64,000 bases of DNA from Deuterostichococcus epilithicus (Eukaryota > Chlorophyta > Trebouxiophyceae > Prasiolales > Stichococcaceae), in contig JAVTLE010000021.1 of assembly GCA_033439295.1 (NCBI GenBank), forward strand, positions 1,860,009-1,924,008, given 5' to 3'. The notes beneath the pieces are model-generated. The model had not been told where the DNA came from. It saw nothing but the letters and a program-made list of their open reading frames with translations, and did no database searches. The stretch's first letter is position 1. Each line of letters starts with the position of its first letter. Below are positions 23,761-36,433 of the stretch, one piece after another. Position numbers and translations under genes: made by a program.

Positions 23761-24444
23761 CTTCTCAAGACCGATCCTGGTCTCGCGAACTTGGCGATGC
23801 AGCAGCCAACACTTGGAATCAGCACTGCAAGAGAGTACCGAGGGTGGCAGAAGGAACTCTTAGCAGCACTGCGCCAGGGGAAGTTGCCAGGCACTGCTGC
23901 AATCTGCAAGACAACGCTGATCGATCGGTGCAGCCCGCAGCTACGAAAATACAACGTAAGCTCGCAGACCTTCTTTAACTGTTGAGTGAGTGTGGCAAAG
24001 GCAGATATGAGCCCAAGGGCCGCTGGCGCCTGCTGAACTCAACAGGGGCAGACGAATTCATGTCCTCGCAGCCAAGAAAACTCATACTGCGCACTGCAAC
24101 ATGGCAGCGCCGCTGAATGCTGTCCAGACTGTCGCAATCGAGTCGAGATCGGGTTTTCGGATTTTGCATGCTTCTCAATGAATCCAAGCTGTGTTCGCCG
24201 CCGCCGAGAAGTCTTTCCGGCAATGTCGAGCGTTCTGACCAAAAAGAATTGTGGTCTTTTTGCGCAAGCAGCGAGCTATCTCAAGCTTGAAAATGAATCT
24301 GAAGTTTTGTTACGAACTTCAATTGTTCGCTAGACACTTATTGGGGCACGGCGCCTAAAGTTCCCAAGAACGGGGTGCGTGCAATATTGGAGGGCGCCGA
24401 CCTGATGCCTCGCCAGGCCGATTGGAGATGATACAGCTGCCAAA
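23761..24444. other. Intergenic, divergent promoter region
   Basis: 684 bases between the exonuclease start (-) and the SFI1-like start (+). A perfect 7-bp stem CAAAAAG / CTTTTTG with a short loop sits near 24240-24263. No supported exon. Confidence 0.45.
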
Positions 24445-27400
24445 ATGCTGGAGAAGGAGGCTTTTAATACCCTGAAAGTCTTGCCGCCGATCGACAGGCC
24501 GTACTCGAAGGTAGACCTCTGTCTCGCCGGCCTGCAGGCACCGCCTCCTACTGTGACAGCATCACCTGATGCCTTATCGCCCTGACGCGCGTTGAAGACA
24601 ACGTGAAAATCGAGATTTCGCAAAACGAGATCGCTTTGCTGCGTGACATCATCACCCACGTCGAGCCCCATGCGGCGCCTGCCGCCCACCCGCGGCCTCC
24701 ACATGCCCACGTAAGCTACCGACTGTCTCAGCGACGGGCTGCACATGTCATGTTGCGCAGCAAACTTCTTAGACCAGGCAGTACGTAGCAGTTGTTTCAT
24801 TGAAATCTTGCAAGTGCCAGCAAATCTGTCAAATATACACAGGCACACTTGGCGGATGTGCTGAGGGCGTACGAGACGGTCCTCAAGAAGCGACTCTTCC
24901 AGCCGGCGGATGACGTGTTCTTCCACAGCGTGATCCTGAAGCTCAGCTTACGAGCTGGCGATGGCGACTGGCGGCAGCGCCTGCAAGGCGAGGTCGCGTC
25001 GAACGCCCAGCACTTTTCAGGCCGAGCACATCGTGCGCTGCAACCAGAACAGGGCTGCAGCCGAAGCCATGGCCATGGCGGCATGGCACCACCAGCGCTT
25101 CAGCCGCAGCAGCGCTGCCACCAAGCGTGCGGCAGTGCATCAGCGCACCCGCAGAGCCACAGCCTGCTGCAGCAGCACTGCCGCCAGCAGCACCCCAAGC
25201 ACAAGCCCTACCGCCGGTGCAGCAGCCATGACGCCGCCGCGCACCGCAAGCGCCTGGCGCTGGCTGCGCTGTGGACCTGGCGCTGCCACTCCGCTTTCGA
25301 CTGCCGACGCGGTGGTGGGGGCGGTGGGGCTGCGGCAGATGTGCCGGTGGCGGCGTTGGCAGCGGCAGCAAGCGGAACGCAAGCACACAGGCCGCCGGTG
25401 AAAGGAGCGGCGGCCCATGTTGGCGTAAAGTCCCATGCCGCGTGTATGCGCACGCCTCGGCGCAGCTGCTGCAGCGCACCACCCGGCAGTGGCGCCGCCA
25501 GTGCACCGCCTGCCAGCACCAGCGGTAGGTCTTGTGTGTGCCAAGACACCGTGCAGCCAGGCGGAGAGCTGCATGAAATGTGTAGGATTAATGCAACTGA
25601 TGTTCCGGCACGCGACGCTGCTGCTGCCACCCTTCTACCACTGGCGCGCGGTATCATACAGTACACGCTCGGGTCGCCATGCAGTCGTGCCTCGCAAACA
25701 TGCGGCAGCGGTCGATGGCGGCAGCCTTCATTGCCTGGCGGCATGCCGCTGGCAGGGCGGTGCGGAACAGCAGCATCCTGGCGGTCGTGGTTGTGAGGCT
25801 GCGGTCGGCGGCTTTCGCCACCGCCATTGCGGGCTGGCGGCAGGCGGCAGGCAGGTCGTCGCGCGGCCGTAGCATCGTCATGGCTGCGGTCACGAGGCTG
25901 CGCTCGGCGGCGCTCAGCGCTGCATTCCGTGACTGACGGGAGGCTGCGTCGCAGCAAGCACGCCTGTATGCCATCGCCCAACAGGTGTCAGAGTGATCGT
26001 TCACCAATTAACGCATGGGATATGTACGGCAAGGCTCACCAACTCATGGAACCGCTGCATCGGTCACTCCTGGCAGTTTGTCAGCTCCACTCTTGAGGGT
26101 CAGCTGCGTCATTGAAATGTGCTGATCCAATGACCGGGTGCCGCGCAGGTGCTGACACAGCTCGTGCATCGGACACTGCATGCCGCCTTCGCCGCTTGGG
26201 TGAACGACACACAACATCACATTGAGAAGGCGGTCATGCTGCAGCTCGCAGCTGGAAATCAGCACAGCGCCTCCTGTGCCAAGGTGCGTTCTCATGTTTC
26301 TTCTCAAATAAACCCCCACCGCAAGTTCAGCGAGCGTTTGAACTACACAGGGCGTGAAGTGTTGCCAATGGTGTTCTGTGCACACGTGTCTTGCGAAGTC
26401 TGCCCTCAAGACTTCGACATCAACTGCAACACAAACGACCTCTGCGTTCAATTTTCGCGCAGGCTTTTGCGACGATGAAGGAGTATGCCGCCCGCCGCGC
26501 AGCCACCAGGGCCGGCCTGCAGCGTGCACTGCGGCTGCTGACGCACGCGACGGCGGTCAAGGCGTGGCGCTCCTGGAGGGCGCACTCGGAGCGGCCGCAG
26601 GCGCTGAGGAGCAGGGGCACGGCGGCGGCGGCGGCGCTGCGGCTCGGCGCGGCCGCCAGGGCGTGGAGGGCCTGGCGGGCGACGCCGAGGCGCGCCGGCA
26701 GCTGCGGCGGAAGGGCGCAGCGGTGGTGGCGGCGCTGCGGCAGGGCGCCATCGTGAGGGCGTGGCGGTCGTGGCTGGCGTTTGGCGCGGCGCGGCGCGCA
26801 AAGCGCGACCAGGTGAGCCTTATTGGGTAGCGAAGTGCTTTGGGGGTGTTTCCATAGCCCTGAGCAGGCTCGGAGAGAGTTGGACCGGCAGGGCGCCTGA
26901 CGCCAATGCCGGATCACCTGGAGAGAGCAGGATTGAGGACTCGATGCCCGAACCGAAGGTGTTGCCAGGCACGCAGACGGTCATATTCTTCTGAACGCCC
27001 TTGGCAACATGCAGTGCGCAAGCCTCCTCCATCCAGCAACCTGCAGGGCGCCTTGCTGGCGGAGCGCAAGGCGGCCCGCGACGCCGCCCTGGCGCTGGCG
27101 GCGTGGCGGACCGCGGCAACCTGCAAGTGGCGCACGCGCGCCGGCGTGGCGCAGGCGCCGGCCTGGCGATGCGGTCCCTGGCGTCCACCTTCCAGGAGTG
27201 GGCGGCCCGGGCGCAATGGCAGGCGAGGCCCTGCTCTGCCTGTGCTCTAGTGTTTCGAAGGACGCCAGACACTCAATGGGGAGTGCCTTGATTCTGTCAT
27301 CAGGAGGCGGACTGATTGCACGTTTCAAGACGTCCAACAGCTGAGGCGGATCCATTGCACATTGCAAGCGTCCGACAGCAGTGTGAAGCAGCATTTAGTG

Positions 27401-28852
27401 TGCCATGAAGCAGCATCGAACAGGAGGCGGTTGTGCCTCTTGATGCCGCAGGCTCGGAAGCGTGGTGCGCTGGCTGCTGCCGACCAGCAGCTGCAGCGCC
27501 GTGCCTTTGCGGTGTTCGAGGACAACCTGGACGATGCCAGGCAGCAGAGGGCCAACGATTTCTGGTGCCTCCGCTTCAGCAGGTGTGCTCGCTGTCCTGT
27601 ACGCTGCATGGCAGAGCAGCGATCAGAGAGCAATGTGGCTCCGGCCACCCCACTACCAGCACATCACGGCCGCATGAGCCAACGAATCGATCACATTGAC
27701 CAGCAGCCTCGTGCACTGGCAGGGCATGGCACCACTGGCGGCAGCACGCCGCGAGGAGCATCACGCAGCGGGCCCAGCTGCAGCGGGCGGCGCTGCTCAG
27801 CTTTGGCAGCGTCATGCGCCGTCCCTGGGCCACCTGGCAGCAGCGCGTGGCCGCTGAGAGGCGAGCTTCTGCTGCAGGGGCGCTGGCCAAGGTGTGCAAC
27901 AACGCATTCGAGAGTGACGACTTGACGTTCGTCCTGTCAGGTTGGAGAGCCTCCAGTGCTAGGCCGCAACCCCGGGTGCCTTTCGGTGCGACAGCATATG
28001 CCGCAGGAGGGCGCCTTGCTCAGCAGCTGTGATTGAGGACATCTATGCTGCTTGTTGTACTTCCATGACTGACGTGCAGGTTCCCTTCTTGCTTATCGTC
28101 GATTGTAAACCTGTGTGCTTTGCTGCCCGGCAGCGGAAGGCACAGGCGGCTACGCTGCACCACTGGCAGCAGATCGCTGCGCTGCTGGCGCCGCTGCGCC
28201 ACAAAGGCAAGCAACTGCTCTGCAGCGTCACAGCCCGGCAGGCGCGCTCTGCGCTGCGCAAGTGGCAGGCCATGGCGAGCGCCTGCCGCCTGCTGCGCCG
28301 GCGGTACATCGAGAGTCTGTTCCATCAGTGGCGCAAGCACGCCGCACAGAAAGCCCAGCGGCGGCGGCTGTTGAGGGTTGCAGTGCAGCCCCTGCTGGGC
28401 AACAGCCTGGCAAGGGGATGGCAGGCCTGGCAGGCCTCTGTCAAGGTGAATGATGCCAACATGCCTTGTGCACCTGGCCACAGCCTATCACGCTGCTGGC
28501 CGGATTCCCGCAAAGCTGCCTGTTCCTGTTGTGTGAGCACGAGGAAACAAGCTGCATTGCCCACTCGTGTTTCTCGAGCATGTGGCAACTCCTGATGCTT
28601 GTGATGTCCCGGACACATCCTACTGCTGATCGATGGGAGCCTTTTCTCGAGCAGGAGGCGGCGCAGGAGCGGGCGGCGGCGGAGCGGCTGCGTCGTGCCA
28701 TTGTGCTCGGCAATGCGGCGTCACGACGCGCAGCATTACCGACATCTGCGGCAGGGCCCACACAGTGCACTGCAAAATTGCAACAGGAGGCTGCGTCATT
28801 TCGCGAAAACGTCGAGCAGACCAATTTGCTGGCAACGTCAGTCCGTTGGTGA
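24445..28852 (+). CDS. SFI1-like Trp-repeat (centrin-binding type) protein, frame interrupted
   Basis: Sfi1-type proteins are long helices of Trp-centred repeats that bind centrin at basal bodies or centrosomes. Supported coding pieces: 24445-24510 (MLEKEAFNTLKVLPPIDRPY), an exon with VKIEISQNEIALLRDIITH to 24712, 24843-24990 (HLADVLRAYETVLKKRLF), about 25021-25402, 25685-25936, 26150-26283, 26463-26812, about 27050-27224, 27456-27582, about 27770-27890, 28132-28448, and 28655-28852 (stop). Repeats show the pattern hydrophobic-x-x-W-R-x-W/H: FIAWRHAAGR, AIAGWRQAAGR, AVKAWRSWRAH, RAWRAWRA, ATLHHWQQIA, ALRKWQAMA, LFHQWRKHAA, LARGWQAWQA. The repeat register changes frame without an evident intron near 25130-25340, 26640-26700 and 27100-27170. 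That means assembly indels, very small introns, or a decaying gene. The exact N-terminal splicing is unsure. Confidence 0.55.
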
Positions 28853-28940
28853 ACCCTAGACCTGGCATGTGAGAAGCTGTTGGTCTATCTGGCGGTTCGA
28901 GTGCATCCGCTGTCATCGCATGATACAGTTCGTGGTTGCT

Positions 28941-30174
28941 TCAGTGGTCCGCGTCCTGCAAATGCGACAGCAAAATTGTGTAGTGTAGATGTTCGCATAT
29001 GTAAACGGCGCGTGACTTGATACGGCTGCTCGCTCCTGAGTTGCCACAGCGGCAGCATAAGACACGCAAGCGGCGGCACACTCGCTGGCTGGCAGCGCAA
29101 CAACCAGGTAAAGCGAGTCCCACAGCAGCAGCAACAACGGCCACGGCAGCAGCGAGGGGCACCTGCAGGTCGAGGTGGGAGGACTGGCGCGCCGGCGGCG
29201 CCCCGGAAGGTCGATAGTAGTCTGTCTGTCGGTACTCTGCATCGTGCTCCTCGTCATTGGCGTGCTGGACGCATGCGTCACAAGATCCACCGTGAGCCAT
29301 GAGCATTCACCCTGGATCAGACGTGCGGGCGTCGGCGCCGACAGCACGCGACCGGTCCGCGCAGCAATGCAGAAACGGCGCACCACCGACCATCCAGGGA
29401 CATGTTGCACGAGAGGTGCGCCGGCTGGATACAAAGTTCTGCCTTGCAACAATCCCTGCCGCTGCCCTGCCGGCTCATCAGTCTCGGAATCATCCGCGTA
29501 CAGTACTAGTGCAGGACATGTCCGATGCCTGCCACGAACGGTTGACTGAGACAACTGCTTTCACTCACCACCTTGGCCTCTGCGCGCTGGGAGGCGGCCG
29601 CGCCGGGAGGGTTGCTGGGCAACAGGCTGGCGATGTCGATCGCGCCGTCCAGGTGCTGCGATTCGCTGCGGTTGGGCTTCTCGTACTGCCCCGTCGGCCG
29701 CGTCACCTTGACCTGCGCTGCAGCATGATGCATGTTGCACCCGTGGCTGCCGCTGGCCACAGACCACAGACATTTGTTGTGTGCTAGCAGAGTTTTTGCA
29801 AGGGCCTTCAGCCGAGCACCGCCCGGCAGGACGTGCAACAGCCGCCATGTACAACATCACGCTTGGCAATGCACGCCGTACCTCGCGCGACTGCGGCGGC
29901 GCCTGCTGCTGCTGGTCCAGGTCCGCAAGGTTGCCGTGGGAACTGTTGGCTGCGTCATACAGATCTCCGGCCGCGGCCGCACGCGTCGCACCTCATCCAC
30001 GACGAAGACAACGTCTCAGCATTCGTGCAGCAACTCAGGCTACTGTCCCGAGGTGTTCAAGTGCCCGTCAGCCATGTGCCGGCGCCAGGGGGGCTCACCG
30101 TATGTCGAGCGCGTGTAGCCGTCATCGTCGAGGGAATTGTGCTGCAGGGCTGCTGCCGGATCCGGCCTTGGCCC
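28941..30174 (-). CDS. Hypothetical protein with C-terminal hydrophobic segment
   Basis: Not recognised. Four exons chain in phase: 30099-30174 (ending DDDGYTRSTYG), 29882-29991 (AAAAGDLYDAANSSHGNLAD, Gln/Pro-rich end), 29572-29712 (VKVTRPTGQYEKPNRSESQH then LDGAIDIASLLPSN) and 29163-29264 (HANDEEHDAEYRQTDYYRP). The last reads on, without needing a splice, into PLAAAVAVVAAAVGLALPG, a possible membrane span, and a Cys/Arg-rich tail stopping at 28941. The 5' end is missing: the first exon must lie between 30175 and about 30600, but I cannot choose a start. Composition suggests a disordered, charged cytosolic part with a C-terminal anchor. Function unknown. Confidence 0.38.
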
Positions 30175-30931
30175 CTGCGCAGCAAGAAGCAGGAGCGACA
30201 AGAAGGTCAGTCACTGAAGGTCGTACAGATGGTCAGCAGACGGGGACACGGACGATTGCATGGGACTTCATGACCAGCCGCCAGTGCGGCGACCAGCGGC
30301 CGTGCATCTGGCAGCCGGCGGCATGTGCGGCAGTCGCAGGCGTGCAGTTTCGCAAGAGAGCGGTTGCACAAGCCAGGAATGATCCTCACGTCCAAGGACG
30401 ATCGCCCAGTGGGCACAGCCCTGCGGCCGCCGTGCCTGCCGTGGCCATACTCGTCTGCAAAGCAACATCGCCAGCTCTGCTCGGCTCGATCAGGAGAATG
30501 TCCACAGATTCGTCGGATTATGGATTCAAGCGCTTGACGTCGGTCGTGCCCGGTCGCTCGAGGAAGCCTGCGCTGTGCACGTCAGGATAAGATCACGAAG
30601 TTGTGAAGAGTGTGCGCACCAGTGGTCTCCGCCATGCTGAGCTTGGTATCACATGTGATTTCGTCAAGTAATTAACGATGCTGACTGCTGCAGGTTTGCA
30701 AACACGCAGTGTGCGCGATGTGATCAGCTTCTGCAAAGCTGCATCCCAAGCGAGGGCGATGATCAGAGATATTTCTTCCGACATGCACGACATAAAGACA
30801 TAAAGAGCTGCTTGCGCGCAGCAACGATGTGTCACACGAGAGTTCGATCATTGTAGAGGTACTACAATTCAGGAGGCAAACGTCGCACAGCACTGATAGA
30901 CCGAAGTTTTGATCGTGAATCCTGAGGAGTC
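30175..30931. other. Divergent region upstream of acetate kinase, with unresolved 5' exon(s) of the minus-strand gene
   Basis: 757 bases. Part (30175-30600) probably carries the missing first exon or 5' UTR of the minus-strand gene; candidate ATG frames exist but none is convincing. The rest (30600-30931) is AT-richer and should be the acetate kinase promoter. Confidence 0.4.
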
Positions 30932-33124
30932 ATGGCTGGGAAAGCGGATAGACTGGTGCTCGTGGTCAATGCCGGCTCGTCATCACTCAAATTCAAGCTG
31001 TTCACAGATCGGTCTGGTCTCAAGGGCGAGGTCTCGGGGTTGGTGGAGCGGATCGGTGACCCTGCGCACAGCCGCGTCATCACCAGCATTCTGTCGGGAC
31101 CAAAGCCTGAGAAAAGCACGCTGGACAAAGGCATTGAGGTGTGAATGCTCGAAGGTGCACGGGCACTGCACCGCACCTGGCTTACAGTGATGACGGCTGT
31201 GATGCAGACACGGTGCTGGCTTCGCCAGCATCTGCATGGCCTACGGAGCGCATCAACAACCTCCTTTGCGTGCAGGACCACACCGCCGCGCTGGACTTCG
31301 TGCTGCAGCACCTGAGCGACTCCTATTCCTCGGAGATTAAGCAGCACATGGAGGCGGTTGGCCACAGGGTGGGTCTGCGCTGTGCACCCGCTTTCGTATC
31401 GCCCCCGACAAGAGCACACAGCTGACGCTACAGTCCGAAGGTCAGCGCTGGTTCACCAATATCGGCGCAACCGCAGGTGGTGCACGGGAAGGACGTCCCT
31501 GGGGCGCGGCTTGTGGATGAGGGTGTCATCAAAGCCATCCAGGACGCGGCCGCGATGGCGCCGCTGCACAACCCGGCCAACCTACAGGGCATCCGCGCCG
31601 CCTCCGCGGTGTTCTCCTGCCCGCAAGTCGCAGTGTTCGACACCGCGTTCCACTCCACCCTGCCCCCGGCGGCGTACACGTACGCGCTCCCGGCGGAGCT
31701 GTGCAAGAGGGAGGGCCTGCGGCGGTACGGCGCCCACGGGACCAGCTACCGGTACCTGGTGGGCGCAGCGGCGGAGGTCCTGGGCCAGCCGGCGTCGGAG
31801 CTCAACCTTATCATCGGCCACATAGGTGACGCTTGATCCTCTCTGCAGGTGGATTGGCGCTGCTTGCGAAGCGATGGCGGTACGCTGGATACTGGTCATC
31901 CAGCACATCAAGCGCTTGTGGTGTGCAGGAGCCGGAGCCAGCCTTGCAGCCATCAGGAACGGCGTGTCAGTGGACACCACGATGGGTCTCACGCCCCTCG
32001 AGGGTCTGATGATGGGCACGCGGTGCGGCGACATCGACCCCGCAGTGGTCATCTACCTGGCGGAGCACTGCGGCATGAAGGCAGTCGACATCGACAAGCT
32101 CATGAACAAGCAGGCGAGCGCTGCCGCCTCTAGCGGGCCTTCGTCTGTATGTCGCGTACTGCCATGCCATGTCTTGGACTCTGGCAAGGCAGACAGTGCA
32201 GCACTGACAGGGTTTGCTGCACTGCAGAGCGGCTTCCTCGGGCTGACAGGGGACTCGGACCTGCGGTCCGTCATAGCAGCGGCAGACAGCGGCAATGCGC
32301 AGGCCAAGCTGGCGATCGAGGTACGATCTGAGCAGACGATCTCAGCAGGCCTGCCTCTGTCAGCATCGCCTTGCAGTTACGTTGGACAGCGCTCGTTGCA
32401 CTGGCTGCAGTCGCCAGCTTGCACATTGTAGTCGCAAACACCTTCGATTGTGCTGTCTCCGCTGCAGGTCTTCATCCAGAGGCTGAGGAAATACATCGGT
32501 GCCTACCTCATCGAGCTGGAGGGTAGCACAGACGCCATTGTCTTCTCAGCAGGCATGATATTGCTTGGCAGGGCTCGCACTGCTGAGTGATGCGCAGACG
32601 CCACTGAGATCTCTTGTCACAACCACGCCAAACCCATCTCTTCTGTGGCCGCAGGCATTGGCGAGAACAACGCTCTCGTCAGAAAATTGTGCCTGCGAGG
32701 GCTCGAGGTGCGTCTCTCCTCGTTCTAGGCTCAAGACGCAAGCAGCCTGCTCAGGATTTAAACAGGCACATCCTGTGTTCTGACGACCACTGTGTCAATT
32801 GCGCAGTCATTCGGAATCAAGGTGGACGATGCAAAGAACGAGGCAGCTGCTGGAGGCAAGACCGCAGATATCTCGGCGGCTGATTCTCGGGTGAAGATCC
32901 TGGTCATTCCCACCGACGAGGAGCTTAGTATCGCGCAGCAGGTGCGCGCATCCTCATTGCGTCATACTACCTATTGTCACGATTGTTGTGATGCGCACAT
33001 CAATCACCACTGACTGTCAACAACGCCAAGGCTAGAACTCCTTGTTTGGTCTGGATGAAGTGAGAGTGCTCTTCATTCTCCTCAGACGCTGGAGGTGGTC
33101 AGGCATCAGCGGCCCGAGCAGTGA
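30932..33124 (+). CDS. ACK: Acetate kinase
   Basis: Interconverts acetate + ATP and acetyl phosphate + ADP; in green algae it works with phosphotransacetylase in fermentation and acetate use. Nine in-phase exons: 30932-31138, 31276-31368, 31477-31825, 31929-32113, 32228-32320, 32468-32552, 32655-32707, 32807-32941 and 33086-33124, 412 residues, near the bacterial length of about 400. All signature sites are present: [12 protein letters not shown] at residue 14; HRVVHG with the substrate Arg; [12 protein letters not shown] with the catalytic Asp; [46 protein letters not shown] with the catalytic Arg; FSAGIGEN with the Mg-binding Glu. Two introns need GC donors (after 32113, GCGAGC; after 32552, GCATGA). 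The first motif starts only 13 residues in, so from this ATG there is no room for an organelle transit peptide; an upstream exon or a cytosolic enzyme is possible. Confidence 0.96.
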
Positions 33125-33598
33125 CCACAGGTTGTGGAGGTACATCTTGTACTTGTGGTTTGTCCAGGTTTACAGAGGCTTGGTTTCAACTGTCATCCAG
33201 GTCCTGAACGACCGGTGTGCGTTATCGTTGTTCAAACGTCATTGAACAAGGGTGTCTCGTGCATTGCCATTTCCAGGGCGCAATTTGCCTCAGCTGCTCC
33301 CTTCCAGCCTTGCCGAGTAGCAACGACTCCACTGCGTCCCTTCGAATACGTCCAGGGCTGTTGGTGCACCACGCAGCTTCGTCATGCCGTGCCAGCGAAC
33401 TGCCGAAAGCTCACAGCAGAAGTTCTCCGACTCACGCTGTGGCTGGTGTGTACCTGTTCCAACAAAACAATGTGCAGTCTCAGGCTGCAGCTTTGTCAGT
33501 ATGCTGTGGGACGAACGTTTATCGACACAGCACGAGCAGATGTGTCCGAGATGATGTTCAGCTGGTAGGTTTCACGCAGAGGAAGGAGCGCCTGGGAC
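33125..33598. other. Intergenic, convergent 3' ends of ACK and bS20 gene
   Basis: 474 bases, with open frames but no recognisable exon. Probably the 3' UTRs of both genes. Confidence 0.5.
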
Positions 33599-34489
33599 TT
33601 ACAGGCCAGCATCAATCAGCAGTTGCCGCTTGGCGAGCGCAAGCCGCGCCTTCCGCCGACCGCCGGTGTTCTTCTTCAGCACCCCCTTGCTGATGGCCTT
33701 GTCGATCTCCTGGTACGCCTCGGAGATGAGCGTCTCCACTGGCTGCACCGCGTCCTCCTGCACCTGGCTGATGTCTGTGCGGAGACCCGCAATGGCTGCA
33801 AAGACCTGCGCACGAGGGGCGGGCGACAATTATCAGTCTGTGCGCAACGGGGCTCTTTCTGTCTAGGCTACCCACTTTCGCATCTTTCCGAGGTACGTGG
33901 TGGTCGAGGGTTGTCAAATGGGCGCATGCAGAGCCTGAGAACATGGCAGTGCTTTCTGCGCAGCAGCACACAGCGGCAGGCCTGCATGACGCAAGGCTTG
34001 CCAGGCTGTTCGCCAGCGGAGGTTGGGGCGTCACCTTCTTCATCCGCGTCGCCACCGCTGACTTGCGCGCCTTGTTGTACATCCGCTCCTTCTCGCTGAG
34101 CCGGATGCGCTGCGTTGCGTTCTGCTTTGCCACCACTGTGAACGCTGCCCTGGCGACGCTGCACTGCCGGCGCGGGGCTGCAAAGCAAGCACATGAGATT
34201 TATAACGAAACTTGCCACGTCGCACAGCCTGGGAGCCGTATCTGCAACATCAAACCCGAAACATCCGTGGCAGCCATGCCAGGGCGGCTCATCCTGCTGC
34301 TGGACGGCTGCCAAAGAGTGATCGACCGCGGCAAGCTGCAGAAAAGCCAGCATCGGGACAGTCACCCTGCAGGAGCTGGCAGCCACGCAGGGCTGGGCTG
34401 GAGCCGAGCCGGCTGGCTGAGGCTGTGACGGGTGTTCTGCACGGCCTGCCCAGCGACAGCGTGCCGAAGGCGGCTTTGAGCGACGCCAT
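33599..34489 (-). CDS. RPS20: Plastid ribosomal protein bS20 (nuclear-encoded)
   Basis: Small-subunit ribosomal protein that binds 16S rRNA early in 30S assembly. Three exons: 34366-34489, 34035-34177 and 33599-33805, 157 residues. Exon 1 is a typical plastid transit peptide: MASLKAAFGTLSLGRP, then Ser/Thr/Arg-rich and no acidic residue until its end. The mature part begins about AKQNATQRIRLSEKERMYNK, with the bS20 helix 1 (SARKR/KARKS type) and KSAVATRMKK. It ends in the helix AISKGVLKKNTGGRRKARLA and KRQL-end, the standard bS20 C-terminus. A divergent gap of only 239 bases separates it from eIF3f. Confidence 0.9.
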
Positions 34490-34728
34490 GCTGTCGGATT
34501 GCAGATGATGTGCAGAAGAAGACGCTGTCAATCGCCACAAGCGCATCTGACAGTCGTGGTCTCGACCAAGCGCAAGGGTCGATGAGATGGCAGTCAGATT
34601 AGGACGTTGGGTCAACAAATTTTTAGGGCCTATTAGGGCCTAACACGCCGTCGCACATGTGCGCAGCAGCATCAGGAGCCCAGCCATGCAATTCGCAGCG
34701 TTACAGAGCATGCTGTGGATGTAGCAAC

Positions 34729-36433
34729 ATGGCGAAGATTAATTTACCTCTGGGTGCCACTGGTGTCAAGGTCGTTGTGGAGCCGGTCGTTCTGTTCAAC
34801 ATCTGCGACTCATACATCAGGCGTGGCGACAACCAGACCCGCGTCATCGGCACGCTGCTGGGCACGATAGAAGCAGGCGCCATCGACCTGCGGCTGTCAT
34901 ACGCCGTGCCACACATAGAAACGCCGGAGTCGGTGAGCAGCTGCGGCGCCGCGCCTTTGACACGCTTGACCCAGGCGGTGCAGCTCGGAAGTAAGCGCTG
35001 ATGCACGACACGTGCTGCTGCAGGTGTCCATCGACATCCCACACCACAGGACGCTGTTTGACCTGCACCAGAAGGTCAACCCGAAGGAGGTGGTCGTCGG
35101 CTGGTGCGTGCCGCAGCTGCTGTGCCTTTCCTGGGCATCAACACCCGAGTCTGCAGGCGTGTTGTGAGGACCTTCTCTTGAGCCTCGATTGCATGCCACC
35201 CTGAGACTGCTGTCAAGCATTCTTGCTAATAACGCCCAGGTACTCGACGGGATTGGGCCTGTCGGGCAGCGATGCGCTCATCCAGGACTTTTACGCTGGC
35301 GAGTGCACAAATCCCATTCACATCATCCTGGACACGGGGCTGACGGACCAGCGGCTAGCCATCAAGGCGTTCGTGTCGCGCACCCTGACGCTGAAGAAGC
35401 ACCAGGCAAGCTGCCTGAACACGCCATGGCACTGGCATGCACTCTGCTGCCAACCTGCTGGTCAAGGCACGCCCAATGGACATGAGGCATGTTGCACCGA
35501 GTCCGATCGTCAGAGGCAGATCGTACATGCGTTTTCATAGGAACCGCCGCTGGCCACCGAGTTCCTGGAGGTGCCCTGCGAAGTGCGGACAGCGGAGATT
35601 GAGAAGATTGGCGGTGAGCGCCCGGCCCTGAAGCTTTCCCCCGGCACGGATGCCGATGTGCAGATCACCTGTGTGACAGCAGCTTAATGTCATCTTGGTC
35701 GTCGTTGCATGCGACCTCGTAGATGATGCCAATGGTGGAAGCTGGCTGGACCAGGTGGCAGTAGGCGGTTTGTGCAGCAAGGAGCTGGGCCTGACTCATG
35801 GATGTGCTTCTGCGCACCCGCAGTCGACCTCCTCAGCAGCCAGAAGACAGAGAAGCTGCCGCCGAACGCGGACAGCTTGGCGGAGTCGATTGGGCGGCTG
35901 GAGTCGTCCATCACACAGGCGTACCAGTACGTCGACGACGTGGTGGTGAGTCTTTGTTTACAATCGGAGTCTGCGCGATAGGTGCAGTCTGAGGCAGACG
36001 CAGAGCTGAGATGGGCACGCAGCAGAGTGTGGCACAATCCTCGCGGTTTCGGTATGTGTCAGAACTCGTCCATTCTCCTGGTACGCCGGGTTGCTTGAGC
36101 CTGGCGGAGGTCTGCGCAAGTCGCCGGAGCTTTGCGCTCCCCAAGGAGGGAATCGAAAGTGCTGTGCTGCCATCCTGGCTTCAATCTTGTCGTGGAACAA
36201 ACACGGAGTGTCCCGAACCTGAGCAGGAGGGCCGGCGAAAACCCGACCGCAAAATCGGGCGGTACCTGGCGGACACGGTGGACGCGGTGCCGCAGCTGGA
36301 CGCGGAGGAGCTGGAGAAGCTGTTCCATGACAACGTGCAGGACGTGCTGCTGGTCATGTACCTGGCCAACCTGGTCCGCACCCATGTCGCGCTCGCTGAC
36401 AAGCTGGGCACGCAGGCGCTGCCGCTGGTCTAG
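34729..36433 (+). CDS. TIF3F1: Translation initiation factor eIF3 subunit F
   Basis: MPN-domain subunit of cytosolic eIF3. Six in-phase exons: 34729-34932, 35024-35103, 35240-35405, 35541-35613, 35824-35945 and 36227-36433, 283 residues, the normal length for plant eIF3f. The MPN domain runs from about residue 12 (VVVEPVVLFNICDSYIRR, then TRVIGTLLGT). The JAMM zinc site is absent (W-YSTG follows, and Asp/Ser positions replace the His-x-His set), as expected for a structural MPN-minus subunit. The C-terminal helices include ADTVDAVPQLDAEELEKLFH and VMYLANLVRTHVALADKL. The third intron uses a consensus GC donor, CAG|GCAAGC, after 35405. Confidence 0.96.

Noticed and set aside
23761-24444. CAAAAAG/CTTTTTG stem near 24240 as a terminator
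   Set aside because: A 7-bp stem is weak, the location is a divergent promoter region, and eukaryotic Pol II genes do not use this.
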